Positions 46,705-56,775 of a stretch of DNA of 64,000 bases are shown piece after piece. Location of the stretch: positions 1-64,000 of the forward strand of contig NZ_CAJHAD010000003.1 of assembly GCF_904846285.1 (NCBI RefSeq), read 5' to 3'. This DNA is from Psychrobacter immobilis. Its GTDB lineage: Bacteria > Pseudomonadota > Gammaproteobacteria > Pseudomonadales > Moraxellaceae. Each line of letters opens with the position of its first letter. Positions within the stretch are counted from its first letter, which is position 1. The notes beneath the pieces were generated by a model. The model was given only the letters and a program-made list of their open reading frames with translations, had not been told where the DNA came from and ran no database searches. The translations under genes and the position numbers were made by a program.

Positions 46705-47136
46705 TTACATTTGCCAATCAAACGGCATTTGATGATGACCACGTAATGCCATCATTAATGTCTGCTGCATCTGCGCCAATACTTCTTTGGTATAAGGCAC
46801 AGCAGGAACGCCCCATACTGGATTTGGCCACTGCATGTCGTTTTGATAGCGAACGATATGATGGAAATGTAGCTGCGGTACTTGATTGCCCAGTGCTGCT
46901 ACGTTCATTTTATCTGCTTGGAAAGTCTTGGCCAGTTGGCTTGATAACCAGCTTGATTCACGCAAAAACTGTGTTTGGTCGGCCTCAGACAACTCATACA
47001 ACTCTTTGATACCCGATACACGAGGTACTAAGATCAACCACGGAAACTGACAATCATTGATTAAACGACAGGTGGATAAGGGGAAATCACCCACTAAAAA
47101 ACTATCGGCAGCAAGTTTATGATGAAGTTGGAACAT
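46705..47136 (-). CDS. HIT-family protein
   Basis: A 143-residue histidine-triad protein, a class of nucleotide hydrolases and transferases. The active-site region is QLHFHHIVR, with Gln in place of the first His, as in a common proteobacterial subgroup. FPWLILVPRVSG forms the N-terminal strand region. It resembles short HIT proteins often annotated as diadenosine tetraphosphate hydrolases. Substrate is unknown. It stands alone between the ceramidase gene and mfd. Confidence 0.9.
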   Translation of the reverse strand: MFQLHHKLAADSFLVGDFPLSTCRLINDCQFPWLILVPRVSGIKELYELSEADQTQFLRESSWLSSQLAKTFQADKMNVAALGNQVPQLHFHHIVRYQNDMQWPNPVWGVPAVPYTKEVLAQMQQTLMMALRGHHQMPFDWQM

Positions 47137-47251
47137 AATGACGGTTCTCTTGTTATGACGCTGAAATAAAAGGAATTGGAATATAGAAAAGCAGAATTTA
47201 ATGTACTAAAACATAAGAAGCTTAAAGATAATAGGCTAAATACAGGATGTT

Positions 47252-47285
47252 GCTATTTTATCAGTTATCCAACCGATAAAATAGC
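47252..47285. repeat. Strong hairpin between mfd and the HIT gene
   Basis: GCTATTTTATC (47252-47262) and GATAAAATAGC (47275-47285) pair perfectly, extended by GTT/AAC with one mismatch to a four-base loop. There is no T-tract. It lies about 105 bases past the mfd stop and may stabilise or end that mRNA. Confidence 0.55.
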
Positions 47286-47389
47286 GCCATGACTGATTGC
47301 CTTGGCGTTCTACTTAAGTATTGGCGAGCCAGTCTACCTACTTAGCCAATCTAATTTGCAGAAAATGACTGTCAAAATATCAAGAAGCG

Positions 47390-50300
47390 CTACGCTGACT
47401 CTGCCACTATATGCTCACTAAAATAGTGTAATAGCTCTTGAATGGCAGTGACGCGTTGTTGCGGCGTTGCTAGTTTATCGGCATCCTGATAACGAATACC
47501 AGAGGCACCATTCATACGATAGCGTTGCCCATTTGATTGAATCAACTTAATAATTGCTAACGCATCGACCGGCGTATCAGGGGCAAACTCTAACGTCATG
47601 CTGTTGCTATTGGCATCGATCTTATTAATTTTTAGCGGCTCGGCTTGTATGCGCAGTCCATGAATGGCAAATAACTGCTTGGTCTGGTCTGGCAAAACGC
47701 CAAAACGATCAATCATTTCGGTACGGATATCAGTTAATGCCTCTTTATCATCGGCATTACTAATGCGTTTATAGAACAATAAACGCTGATGGACATCGTG
47801 CAAATATTCTTCAGGAATCAACGCCGAGCTATGCAGATTAATCTCGCTAGTCAGTGACAATGGCGTACTCAAGTCAGGTTCCTTACCCGCTTTAATCGCT
47901 TTTGTCGCACGTTCCAGCATATCCATATACAAACTAAAACCAATGGCTTGCATATTACCGCTTTGCTGCTTACCAAGTATCTCACCAGCACCGCGAATCT
48001 CTAAATCCTCACTTGCCAGCATAAAGCCTGCGCCTAGCGTATTGGCGCGTTCAATCGCATGCAATCGGCGTTTAGCATCGCCTTTAAGACCCTTAATAGA
48101 CGGCACCAGTAGATAACAATAAGCTTGATGATGGCTACGACCGACGCGACCACGTAACTGATGCAATTGAGCCAAGCCAAACTTATCCGCGCGCTCAATG
48201 ATAATCGTATTAGCATTGGGTACATCAATGCCCGTTTCGATAATGGTCGAGCATATCAGCACGTTGAACTTTTTATGATAAAACTGCTGCATTACTTGCT
48301 CGAGTTGACGCTCTTGCATTTGCCCGTGAGCGACCCCTACTCGCGCCTCAGGCACCAGTTCACGTATAGTCTCTGCCATACGCTCAATACTCGCCACGTC
48401 ATTATGTAATAAATAAACCTGACCGCCACGTAGCAGCTCACGCAAGATAGCTTCTTTCATCAAAGCTTCTGTTTTTTGCATAACAAAGGTTTTAATCGCC
48501 AGACGGCGAGCCGGTGGCGTGGCAATAATCGACATATCACGCATACCTGAGAGCGCCATATTGAGCGTTCTAGGGATCGGTGTCGCTGTCATCGACATAC
48601 TGTCTACATCGGTCTGAATCGCCTTAATTCGCTCTTTATGACGCACACCAAAGCGATGTTCTTCATCGACAATCATCAAACCTAGATTAGAGAATTTTAC
48701 ATCTGGCTGTAATAATTTATGGGTGCCGATTACGATATCGACCTTACCTGCTGCGAGGTCTGTTAGCACCGTTTCTTGATGCTTTTTGCCACCAAAGCGC
48801 GATAGCGTTTCGATACGTACCGGCCAATCAGCAAAACGGTCGCGGAAATTGTCTTCATGCTGACCTGCCAGCAAGGTTGTCGGCACCAACACTGCCACTT
48901 GATAACCGGCGCTGACCGCAATAAAGGCGGCGCGCATAGCAACTTCCGTTTTACCAAAGCCGACATCACCGCAGATGAGACGATCCATTGGCTGGTTTTG
49001 CTTCATGTCTTCCATCACCGCATGGATGGCATTGGCTTGGTCAGGCGTTTCTTCAAAGGGGAATTGGCTAGCAAACAGCTCATATTGCGATGGGTCTATT
49101 TTAAAATGAATGCCGACTTTGGCTTCGCGACGTGCTTGCATATTGAGGAGCTCAGCCGCCACGTCATGGATTTGCTCAAGCGCTTTTTGCTTGGCCTTAT
49201 CCCATTTACCACTACCAATCTTATGCAATGGTGCAAGCGCTGGGTCACCGCCACTATAGCGATTGATCATTTGTAAATTGGCGACTGGCACATAAATACT
49301 GGCATCATCAGCATACTTTAAGTGAATAAACTCTTGCTCACCATCGCCGACATCTAGCGTAATCAGACCATTATAACGCCCAATACCATGCTCGATATGC
49401 ACCACGGGGCTGCCTTCGGTTATCTCCGTGACACTCTTAACCAAGAACTCTTCTGACACCCCGCTTTGACGACGACGGCGCGTCTGCAGCACTTGCCGAC
49501 CAAATAATTGTGTCTCACTAATCAGTACCAAACGTTCAGGGACATAAACCCCGCGCTCAATAGGTGCAACCGTGAGTCCAACCTGCGGCAGCTCTTTAGC
49601 ATTAAGCCCAGTAGTTTTATCGGCGGCTAAAAACGCCTCAAAGCTATCATAAGCTTTGATATCTATTTTACCTTTAAACAGTTCGATTAGAATCTCACGC
49701 CGACCCGCTGTTTCGGCAACGATTAATACTGGTGTCGCCGTTTGCGCTTGTAGCGCTAGAAATTCCAGCAGTTCAGTCAGTGGTTCAGCTTTTTGATGAT
49801 TGACTGATAATTGAGGCGGCTCTAGCGCACTTAACGTCACCAAGCCTTGCTGTTTACTCGGCAGAAGCGATAATTGTGGCTGTGAATTTGACTGCTCTTC
49901 AACTTCTAGCAATGAAGCATCTTCTAGTAATGAATCACTGCTATCAATCGCAGCGACATCGGTCATGGTAGCCAATTCATTACGAGCACTTAAAATCACG
50001 CGTGGATAGTGATTGAGGTGCTCGTTTAGAGTATTTGATAATAAATACAATAGCTCAGGGGCGACGATGGGTTTATCAATATCATGACGACGCTCTTCAT
50101 AACGGCGCTGAATTTGTGACCAGTAATCTACCTGTTTTTCGTTAATCAGCTCATCTGTTATAAATAAGGCGTCACTTGGTAAGTAAGCAAATAAGCTACT
50201 CTCAGCTTCCCAAGCTTTTAAATTAAAAAATAGCGGCTGATAATATTCAAGTCCGCTACTAGCGATACCTGCCATCACATCTTTATGTAGTTCAAACTTA

Positions 50301-51145
50301 CGGCTGCTAGCATTAGGAAACATCGCGGCAAAGTTGGTACGGAATGTCTCGCGCCCTTCATCAAGCGGAAACTCTTTTGCTGGTAAGATTTGAAATTGCT
50401 TAATAGGCTTTGAGATATCTGGCAGTTTATGCAGTAGCGACAGCGACTCTTTGCCCATACTGCTATCGTTGCCATTCATCATGGTTTTGAGGTCATCAAC
50501 GGTCAGTGTGCGCTGGGTCTGCGGATTAAAAAAGCGAATGGTTTCAATTTCATCATCAAACAAATCTAGACGTAGCGGAAACGGTTGACCCATCGCAAAG
50601 ATATCAATGATGCTACCGCGTACGGCAAATTCGCCCGGCTCAAAGACGTTCTCAACCGCTCGGTAACCTGCCTTTGCCAGTAAGCCACGTTGGGTATTGA
50701 TATCAAATCGATCACCCACGCTCAAATCAAAATGCTGTCCTATCAGCCAGCTTGGCGGTGCGACCCGATGCATCAACGCCTGAACCGAGATAAGCAGCAC
50801 GCCTGACGTTGGCATATCGGTTAATAGATTGATACGCTCGCTGACGATATCTTGATGCGGTGACAGCTCATCATAGGTCAATGTCTCCCAATCAGGGAAT
50901 ACATAAGCATCAACGCCGCAAAATGCTAACTCTGTCTCTATCTGATTAAGCTGGTTTTGGTCACGCGTTACCACAACCTTTAGACGGTCGGCAACATTCC
51001 ATAGCGATGTCTGCACCAGACTTGCCAGCCATAAACTACTGACTGCCCCATGCACAGGTGCCAGCCAACGCCGCTGGGCATTCTGGATAGGGAATAACTG
51101 CTGGTTAATCGGTTCAAAGGCGTCAGTCAAAGCAGTGATAGGCAT
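47390..51145 (-). CDS. mfd: Transcription-repair coupling factor Mfd
   Basis: A 1251-residue ATP-driven translocase that removes RNA polymerase stalled at DNA damage and recruits UvrA. The N-terminal UvrB-like region (DAYVFPDWETLTYDELSPHQ) and the RNA-polymerase-interacting domain (VHIEHGIGRYNGL) precede the RecG-like helicase motor. The motor has Walker A GDVGFGKTE (about 726-733), DEEHRFG and SMTATPIPRTLN. The C-terminal TRCF domain closes the protein. The ATG at 51145 is preferred over a TTG five codons upstream. A linker near residues 400-430 is rich in Ser, Asp and Glu. Confidence 0.96.
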   Translation of the reverse strand: MPITALTDAFEPINQQLFPIQNAQRRWLAPVHGAVSSLWLASLVQTSLWNVADRLKVVVTRDQNQLNQIETELAFCGVDAYVFPDWETLTYDELSPHQDIVSERINLLTDMPTSGVLLISVQALMHRVAPPSWLIGQHFDLSVGDRFDINTQRGLLAKAGYRAVENVFEPGEFAVRGSIIDIFAMGQPFPLRLDLFDDEIETIRFFNPQTQRTLTVDDLKTMMNGNDSSMGKESLSLLHKLPDISKPIKQFQILPAKEFPLDEGRETFRTNFAAMFPNASSRKFELHKDVMAGIASSGLEYYQPLFFNLKAWEAESSLFAYLPSDALFITDELINEKQVDYWSQIQRRYEERRHDIDKPIVAPELLYLLSNTLNEHLNHYPRVILSARNELATMTDVAAIDSSDSLLEDASLLEVEEQSNSQPQLSLLPSKQQGLVTLSALEPPQLSVNHQKAEPLTELLEFLALQAQTATPVLIVAETAGRREILIELFKGKIDIKAYDSFEAFLAADKTTGLNAKELPQVGLTVAPIERGVYVPERLVLISETQLFGRQVLQTRRRRQSGVSEEFLVKSVTEITEGSPVVHIEHGIGRYNGLITLDVGDGEQEFIHLKYADDASIYVPVANLQMINRYSGGDPALAPLHKIGSGKWDKAKQKALEQIHDVAAELLNMQARREAKVGIHFKIDPSQYELFASQFPFEETPDQANAIHAVMEDMKQNQPMDRLICGDVGFGKTEVAMRAAFIAVSAGYQVAVLVPTTLLAGQHEDNFRDRFADWPVRIETLSRFGGKKHQETVLTDLAAGKVDIVIGTHKLLQPDVKFSNLGLMIVDEEHRFGVRHKERIKAIQTDVDSMSMTATPIPRTLNMALSGMRDMSIIATPPARRLAIKTFVMQKTEALMKEAILRELLRGGQVYLLHNDVASIERMAETIRELVPEARVGVAHGQMQERQLEQVMQQFYHKKFNVLICSTIIETGIDVPNANTIIIERADKFGLAQLHQLRGRVGRSHHQAYCYLLVPSIKGLKGDAKRRLHAIERANTLGAGFMLASEDLEIRGAGEILGKQQSGNMQAIGFSLYMDMLERATKAIKAGKEPDLSTPLSLTSEINLHSSALIPEEYLHDVHQRLLFYKRISNADDKEALTDIRTEMIDRFGVLPDQTKQLFAIHGLRIQAEPLKINKIDANSNSMTLEFAPDTPVDALAIIKLIQSNGQRYRMNGASGIRYQDADKLATPQQRVTAIQELLHYFSEHIVAESA

Positions 51146-51313
51146 AAAGGATAGGATCAAGGTTAAGAGTCAGAAAGCTATTATACGAATATTTTGGCAA
51201 TTACCAAAATTTATGCCGTAACGGTTTGTCACTTAGCATTTTTATTAAAAACCCAATAGCTAAATAGCTGATAAAACTTATACTCGGATACAAAAATAGA
51301 ATGAGTAAATGTC

Positions 51314-51342
51314 AAAACCTCAACGGTTAAGCTGAGGTTTTT
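51314..51342 (-). terminator. rraA terminator
   Basis: AAAACCTCA and TGAGGTTTT pair over nine bases with a ten-base loop, about 40 bases past the rraA stop. The T-run on the minus strand is short. Confidence 0.6.
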
Positions 51343-51383
51343 GAGTTTTAATTGTTAAACTTTTTTTAAAATAAAAGCTGTTT

Positions 51384-51923
51384 CTAAATTAATGGCTTGT
51401 CACTAGCGATAATACCGTTGTTATCTGCATAAACAAACATACCTGAATTTAAGGTTAAATCACCAAAGCTGATTTCAAGATCGGTTTGACCTTCATCGCG
51501 GCGGTTTGATTTACGTGGGATACAACCAAGTGCTATCACACCAAGCGCCATCTGCGCCATATCATCAACATCACGGACACAGCCATATACCACCACCCCT
51601 GCCCAGCCATTATCAATCGCCGACTGTGCAATCATATCGCCTAACAGCGCACAACGCATCGAACCGCCGCCGTCAACGACCAATACCTTGCCATTACCGT
51701 CTTTATCTTTGCCATCGCTATTTAATAACGATTTCACGCGGCTGTTATCCTCAAAGCATTTCACCGTCACGATTTCACCACAAAACCTGTCTTTGCCACC
51801 AAAGCTATAAAAGGACTTGCCTTCGATATTGGGCAAACAAACCTGTGATTCAGGGTTGGCATCCAATAAATCACAAGTCACAAAGTTCTCTTTACTCATG
51901 GTTGATTCTGGCATGTCTGACAT
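51384..51923 (-). CDS. rraA: RraA-family protein (RNase E activity regulator / aldolase-like)
   Basis: A 179-residue protein of the RraA family. The sequence has FVTCDLLDANPE at the start, VLVVDGGGSMRCALLGDMIA, GVVVYGCVRDVDDMAQM and CIPRKSNRRDEG. E. coli RraA binds and inhibits RNase E, while many homologues are 4-hydroxy-4-methyl-2-oxoglutarate/4-carboxy-4-hydroxy-2-oxoadipate aldolases. The conserved Arg-Asp pair (CVRDVDD) is needed for aldolase activity and is present here. Which role applies cannot be decided from sequence alone. Confidence 0.9.
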   Translation of the reverse strand: MSDMPESTMSKENFVTCDLLDANPESQVCLPNIEGKSFYSFGGKDRFCGEIVTVKCFEDNSRVKSLLNSDGKDKDGNGKVLVVDGGGSMRCALLGDMIAQSAIDNGWAGVVVYGCVRDVDDMAQMALGVIALGCIPRKSNRRDEGQTDLEISFGDLTLNSGMFVYADNNGIIASDKPLI

Positions 51924-52004
51924 AGTGACGTTCCTTGTTATGTATGATTGGGTTATCTATGGTGGAATCTTAAATTTAAATATCTGCTCAATTTTATGCT
52001 TAGG

Positions 52005-52706
52005 CTATTTTTTAACTTTGGTCATCGCTAGCATTTGTTTATTTTCGATAATATCTGTGGTTTGGATTGCGGGCTCACTACGGTATTTATTACGCTGATA
52101 AACCTCATGCGCATTCATTGCCATGGCACTAGCAACGCGCTTTGCAGAAATAGGATGCAAGGATAGTGACTCTGATACCAAAGGCGAGATAAGCTGAAAG
52201 GCTTTTTGACCAATACTTTCGAGCGGACGACCTTTATGTTTGCCTAGCAATAAAGAAGGACGCAGAATAACCAGCTGCTTAAAACCTAGCGTCATAATAG
52301 ACTGCTCAGTTTCCGCCTTAACCCGATTGTACAAAAAGCGACTGTCGATATCCGCATTCATTGAAGACAATAAGAAGAAGTTTTCAACGCCTTTATCTTG
52401 GCAGAGTTTGGCAAAATTGACATTATAATCATGGTCGATTTTTCGAAAAGCTTCGTCACTACCCGCCTGCTTTTTGGTGGTACCAAGGCAACTAAAAGCA
52501 TCTGTCTTACTATCAGCGCCAACGCTGGCAAATATTTCAGCCAAATTGTCAAAATCATTCACCTGATAAAAACGCATGCTGGCATTAATATAGCGTGGCG
52601 GTCGCCGTGCAAGCACAATTAACGTGTCATAAAGCTCACTGAGCTGCTTCACAAGATGCTGTCCTACCAATCCTGTGGCGCCAATCAAAATCGCTTTTCG
52701 CTGCAT
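52005..52706 (-). CDS. Atypical SDR / NAD(P)-binding oxidoreductase
   Basis: A 233-residue Rossmann-fold protein with the nucleotide loop GATGLVGQH at residues 8-16, similar to the TIP30/HTATIP2-like atypical short-chain dehydrogenases. FFLLSSMNAD and the YNRVKAETE segment occupy the positions of the SDR Ser and Tyr-Lys. RPSLLLGKHKGRP and the distal HPISAKRVASAM match the family. Substrate is unknown. It lies 80 bp upstream of rraA on the same strand and may be cotranscribed with it. Confidence 0.85.
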   Translation of the reverse strand: MQRKAILIGATGLVGQHLVKQLSELYDTLIVLARRPPRYINASMRFYQVNDFDNLAEIFASVGADSKTDAFSCLGTTKKQAGSDEAFRKIDHDYNVNFAKLCQDKGVENFFLLSSMNADIDSRFLYNRVKAETEQSIMTLGFKQLVILRPSLLLGKHKGRPLESIGQKAFQLISPLVSESLSLHPISAKRVASAMAMNAHEVYQRNKYRSEPAIQTTDIIENKQMLAMTKVKK

Positions 52707-53247
52707 AGCCTATCCATTTATATAATGTTAGAGTATTTATAATGCTAAGAAGGTTTGTATTTTAAAAACCTCTTGCTTCCGTATCATACCTAAATTCAGA
52801 GATAACTGACGCTATTCTACAGAGTTTATTGTAAGAGACTTTATCAGCCATGAAATTGATTGCGCCAATTAGGTATTTTAAAGCACCCTTTTTGCTAGAT
52901 ATGTCGCTCGTTTACCTAATAAAAGCCTCATTAAAAATGCTAAAAACCAGCAATCCGTGTGCTAGCATAACTTCTTTACGCATTAATCATCAAATATATT
53001 GTTCTAAGCGCAATAATTTGCTAAGATAACCGGCTTTACACGTCAACGCTGTTTAATTATTCCAAACAGTTTTGGCGCTTGCGATGATCTATTACTAATT
53101 TAAGTGCCTTTAATAACAGATAGGTACTCTAATATCAGACATCGACATCATGTTTGGCGAGAGGCTGCTCGTCACTGATGATTGTTAAACCCATTATTAT
53201 TGCAATCAACATTCATATTTTTATCTGTCTTTATCAAGGAGATACGC
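52707..53247. other. Upstream region of rpsT
   Basis: About 540 bp between divergent genes. A CTGTTT/AAACAG inverted pair lies near 53050. An AAGGAG precedes the rpsT GTG start. No other gene was recognised. Confidence 0.5.
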
Positions 53248-53514
53248 GTGGCTAATACTGCACAAGCTCGTAAACGCGCCCGTCAAAACACCAAACGTCG
53301 TCAGAACTCTGCGTCACAACGCTCTATGGTTCGTACTTATCTAAAACGTGTTGACGCGGCTATCGCTGCTAAAGATTATGACGCGGCTACCGAAGCTTAT
53401 AAAAAAGCGGTACCGGTTCTTGATCGTATGGCTGACAAAGGTATTATTCATAAGAATAAAGCTGCTCGTCGTAAGAGCCGCCTAAACAAAACAATCAAAG
53501 GCCTACAAGCTTAA
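53248..53514 (+). CDS. rpsT: 30S ribosomal protein S20
   Basis: An 88-residue basic protein that binds the 16S rRNA 5' domain early in 30S assembly. The start is GTG at 53248, preceded by AAGGAG, giving the canonical N-terminus [18 protein letters not shown]; the frame is open to 53182 but the extension is not used. A rare start codon is also known for rpsT elsewhere and can limit translation. A strong terminator follows. Confidence 0.97.
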   Translation: MANTAQARKRARQNTKRRQNSASQRSMVRTYLKRVDAAIAAKDYDAATEAYKKAVPVLDRMADKGIIHKNKAARRKSRLNKTIKGLQA

Positions 53515-53560
53515 GATTGGTTGCGTTTAGACCGCATCTCGCCTTTATAGCGTGATGACT

Positions 53561-53602
53561 AAAACCTTGTTACCAGTTCTAATACTGGGGCAAGGTTTTT
53601 TT
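53561..53602 (+). terminator. rpsT terminator
   Basis: AAAACCTTG and CAAGGTTTT form the outer stem, CCAGT and ACTGG an inner stem, followed by seven Ts. Confidence 0.87.
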
Positions 53603-53690
53603 ATGCCGGCTTATTTAGCATTTCATTTACTATTTATAGCTGATTAAAAGTGTTTAACGGGTTTAGAAAATAATGTTCAGCAAAAAACAA

Positions 53691-54527
53691 TTAGGTCCAC
53701 TTTACTTCTGGTGGCAATAGCAGTTTATTTGGATGAAAGCCGGCAGCACGGTAACCCTCTAATAAGGTAGAAATCGGACGCACATAAACCTCACCGCGCC
53801 AGACGAAATAGGCACTGGCTTGCTCAAACGGTTTATCATCAAACCACAAGAACACCCCTTCCATCATCTTTGGCCAATCATTCCAATCGATCTCAGTCAC
53901 ATCGAACATCACTGCCAAAAATGCTGATAGCAAAGTATCATGACTGACAGCGAGCATTAAATGCCCATGTTGGGGCTGATTCTGGTAAAACAGCGATAAA
54001 ATATCGAGACCACCTTGATAAGCATTTTTGGTACCTTCAAGATTGCCTTGTAAGAAGCGATTGATAAAGTTGAGCACGCCAATTTCTTTAAATACGGGAT
54101 TGGCAATGTCAGGTTCAGTCACCAGACTACCGGGTTCAACCAATAATGACTGGTGGTAAATATCGCGTTGTAGTCCCGCACCTGCTTGCATCAGCTGCGC
54201 GGTATCGATACAGCGACCAATTGGGCTTGAGATACTATCGACATCGAGTGAGTACGGCAGATGCCCTGCCAACCAACGTCCCCAAGCCTTTGCCAACACT
54301 CGACCTTTTTGCGTCAGCGGCAATTGATAACTGGCAAAACCGTTACCATCAGAGCGCTCACGTAAAGAATGTCTGGTAAATAAAATCAGCCGTTTATCGG
54401 TAGGCAATAAGCTGACCGAAGACATCATACTGTCAGGTAAGTGAGAGGGTGCTGGTGCACTTGGCGTGTGGCTCGCACGCTGCTCAGCGGATAGTTTTGA
54501 TAGGGTTTTATTAGGGAGTTTACTCAT
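53691..54527 (-). CDS. Histidine phosphatase superfamily protein
   Basis: A 278-residue protein from the ATG at 54527; the frame extends to a TTG at 54566. A Ser/Pro-rich N-terminal tail precedes the phosphatase core. The catalytic His lies in LFTRHSLRERS (RHS rather than the usual RHG). The second arginine is in SPIGRCIDTA and the second His in LAVSHDTLLSAF. The family includes phosphoglycerate mutase-like and acid phosphatases; the substrate is unknown. It is convergent with rpsT. Confidence 0.85.
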   Translation of the reverse strand: MSKLPNKTLSKLSAEQRASHTPSAPAPSHLPDSMMSSVSLLPTDKRLILFTRHSLRERSDGNGFASYQLPLTQKGRVLAKAWGRWLAGHLPYSLDVDSISSPIGRCIDTAQLMQAGAGLQRDIYHQSLLVEPGSLVTEPDIANPVFKEIGVLNFINRFLQGNLEGTKNAYQGGLDILSLFYQNQPQHGHLMLAVSHDTLLSAFLAVMFDVTEIDWNDWPKMMEGVFLWFDDKPFEQASAYFVWRGEVYVRPISTLLEGYRAAGFHPNKLLLPPEVKWT

Positions 54528-54636
54528 GGTAGCAAGCGTAGCAGATTTTTTGACATGAATGAACAAAATATAAGTTCGGTTGCAATATAGCTTATTTTTA
54601 TAAATATCATTAGAAGCGCTTATTTGAGACGATTTA

Positions 54637-55431
54637 TTAAATCTCGATTACTTTGTCCCAAGCAAATGCTAATGCAGTACTACTTATCTCATTCGGATAA
54701 GCACGCGGATTAACAATCACACGCGTCTTATTAATTTGATAATCAAAAGCTTCATGGGTATGGCCATGTACCCAAAGCGTGGGCGCCCAATCTTCATACA
54801 TCCAGCTTGATAAATCACTGACGAAAGCGGCATTACTTGGCAGCTCAGCATATTTCTCAGATACCGATAATGGGCTGATACTATGATGACTCATGACCAC
54901 AGTTTTTTTACCCAGTGCTTTCGCAGTTATTAATGCTTGTTGTAGCCATTGGCGATGCTTAGCATGGATTTGCATCGATACTTCAGGTGAAAACAGCTCG
55001 CTACCGGCATAGATTTGCTTATAATCACGCATAAAACGCCTGACCGCTGCCATCGTATCTTCGTTAGCTTGATATTGATAATCTGTCCATAGCGTACAGC
55101 CCAAAATGCGCACCTCGCCAATATCAATATACTGACACTGTAAAACGCGCACGCCTTGATGTAACTCGGTATCATAATTGTCCCAAGTCGCCAGCTTTTT
55201 ATCAAAATGCAGTACATCTTCGTTAAAGTACTCATGATTACCAGAGATGGTAATTAATGGCACTTGTAAGCGCGCAGCTTGCTCTTGTAGCCATGGCATA
55301 CCACTATCACTATTTGCCGTATCTCCAGCCACTAGCACGATGTCTGCGTCCGTTTTAGGGATATGTCCCATCGGGTGTGATTGACGAGCATAGCTGTCGA
55401 TATGTAAGTCACTCAAAATCTGTAATTTCAT
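54637..55431 (-). CDS. Calcineurin-like metallophosphoesterase
   Basis: A 264-residue protein from the ATG at 55431 (MKLQILSDLHID); the frame is open to a TTG at 55449. All metal-site motifs are present in order: DLHID, VLVAGDTAN, SGNHEYF, VMSHHSIS and VHGHTHEAFDY. The family contains phosphodiesterases and phosphatases; this type often has no assigned substrate. No signal peptide is present. It lies downstream of pyrF on the same strand but behind a terminator. Confidence 0.88.
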   Translation of the reverse strand: MKLQILSDLHIDSYARQSHPMGHIPKTDADIVLVAGDTANSDSGMPWLQEQAARLQVPLITISGNHEYFNEDVLHFDKKLATWDNYDTELHQGVRVLQCQYIDIGEVRILGCTLWTDYQYQANEDTMAAVRRFMRDYKQIYAGSELFSPEVSMQIHAKHRQWLQQALITAKALGKKTVVMSHHSISPLSVSEKYAELPSNAAFVSDLSSWMYEDWAPTLWVHGHTHEAFDYQINKTRVIVNPRAYPNEISSTALAFAWDKVIEI

Positions 55432-55495
55432 AGGGTTCAATATTCTCAAATAAACATAAAGAGTTTAGCATCTTTTCAATTTCTCGCAAAAAGCG

Positions 55496-55525
55496 AAAAG
55501 ACAGCCTGTTAGGCTGTCTTTTTGT
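55496..55525 (-). terminator. pyrF terminator
   Basis: AAAAGACAGCCT and AGGCTGTCTTTT form a 12-bp stem with a tight loop, T-runs on both sides, about 55 bases past the pyrF stop. Confidence 0.85.
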
Positions 55526-55578
55526 TTTCAAGCTAAGTACTTAACTTAAATCTTGCATTTGAGCCTTTATATTAAACG

Positions 55579-56277
55579 CTAGATACTATTAAGTATCAAT
55601 TGCAATTTAGCCGCAGGATCTTCTGCTTGCGTAATTGAGCGCCCAATCACTAAATAATCAGAACCATCATTTAACGCCTGTTTCGGCGTACAAATGCGTT
55701 TCTGATCATCCGCATTGTCGTCTAGCAGGCGGATACCAGGGGTGGTTAGCTTAAAATCTTGACCGCATAGCTGCTTAAGCGTTTTAGCTTCTTGCGCTGA
55801 ACAAACCACGCCATCAAGGCCTGCTTGTTTGGTCAACTGTGCTAAGCGGCTAACCTGAGCATCTAAGCCATCAGTGATACCCGTTTGCATCAATGCTTGA
55901 TTGTCCATAGAGGTCAGCACGGTGACGGCAATCAGTAAGGTCTCAAAATTACCATCTAACAAGCGCTGCTTGGCTAACGACATTGCCTCGAAACCCGCGC
56001 TTGCATGGACGTTGACCATCCATACGCCAAGCTCAGCTGCTGCCAAGACCGCTTGTGCTGTGGTATTAGGAATGTCATGGAATTTCAAGTCCAAAAAAAC
56101 CTCAAAATTCCGCTGATGTAGCGCCTTAACTATCTCAGGACCACAGCGGGTAAACAGCTCTTTACCTACCTTTAAGCGACATAACGCCGGATCTAATTGA
56201 TCAGCCAGTGCTAACGAGGCATCTCTCGTCATATTATCTAAGGCAACGACGACGGGAGAATTATTTGCGTTATTCAT
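55579..56277 (-). CDS. pyrF: Orotidine 5'-phosphate decarboxylase
   Basis: A 232-residue TIM-barrel enzyme that converts OMP to UMP, the last step of de novo UMP synthesis. The catalytic set Asp63, Lys65 and Asp68 lies in [12 protein letters not shown]. The phosphate-binding region is [11 protein letters not shown] and [14 protein letters not shown]. Length matches E. coli PyrF (245). It is the distal gene of the cmk-rpsA-ihfB-lapA-pyrF row; E. coli has lapB between lapA and pyrF, absent here. Confidence 0.97.
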   Translation of the reverse strand: MNNANNSPVVVALDNMTRDASLALADQLDPALCRLKVGKELFTRCGPEIVKALHQRNFEVFLDLKFHDIPNTTAQAVLAAAELGVWMVNVHASAGFEAMSLAKQRLLDGNFETLLIAVTVLTSMDNQALMQTGITDGLDAQVSRLAQLTKQAGLDGVVCSAQEAKTLKQLCGQDFKLTTPGIRLLDDNADDQKRICTPKQALNDGSDYLVIGRSITQAEDPAAKLQLILNSI

Positions 56278-56364
56278 AGTTATGCTACTTTCTATCAGAT
56301 TTATTAAATGATTATTTATAGACTTATGAGCTTGTTGTTTTTAATAGAATGGTCATTTAAGCGA

Positions 56365-56775
56365 CTAATAGTCGCGCTTTTGCTTGGTTAAAGTTGCACC
56401 ATCGTCTAGCTCGCTGACGCTGCCATCTTGCACATTCGTAGCTGTCGCACCATAGACCGCTTCTTCTACCGACGGCGCATTCGCTTGACGGTCAATAACA
56501 ATATTGGCTTGCGTCACCTGCTCTTGCAGATTGGTATTTAATTTTTGCAGACGTGAGATTTCCCACTTATTTTGTAGAACACGGAAGATGAGCAACGCTA
56601 GTATCATGCCAATGACGATGCCGAGTATCAGACACAGAATCAACAATAAGCCCAAGTTCATCGTCGGTGCTTGTGAAAACAACAAGTTCACCCCAACTTC
56701 AGTATTATTGGCTAATACTAAACCTAGTGAATAAGCGAAGCTTAAAAACAGTAATACCAGCAGTAATATGCGCAT
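56365..56775 (-). CDS. lapA: LapA family membrane protein
   Basis: A 136-residue inner-membrane protein of the LapA (DUF1049) family. Two helices lie at about 3-22 and 40-65 (LGLLLILCLILGIVIGMILA), with NNTEVGVNLLF between them as in E. coli LapA. A short coiled coil follows (LQKLNTNLQEQV), then an acidic tail of about 40 residues not typical of the family. LapA works with LapB in controlling LPS synthesis, but lapB is not next to it here. Confidence 0.88.
   Translation of the reverse strand: MRILLLVLLFLSFAYSLGLVLANNTEVGVNLLFSQAPTMNLGLLLILCLILGIVIGMILALLIFRVLQNKWEISRLQKLNTNLQEQVTQANIVIDRQANAPSVEEAVYGATATNVQDGSVSELDDGATLTKQKRDY

Noticed and set aside
46701..47009. 102-codon plus-strand ORF
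   Set aside because: It is antisense to the HIT-family gene, with no ribosome site.
51506..51925. 139-codon plus-strand ORF
   Set aside because: It is antisense to rraA; its His/Ser/Arg-rich composition is that of a shadow frame.
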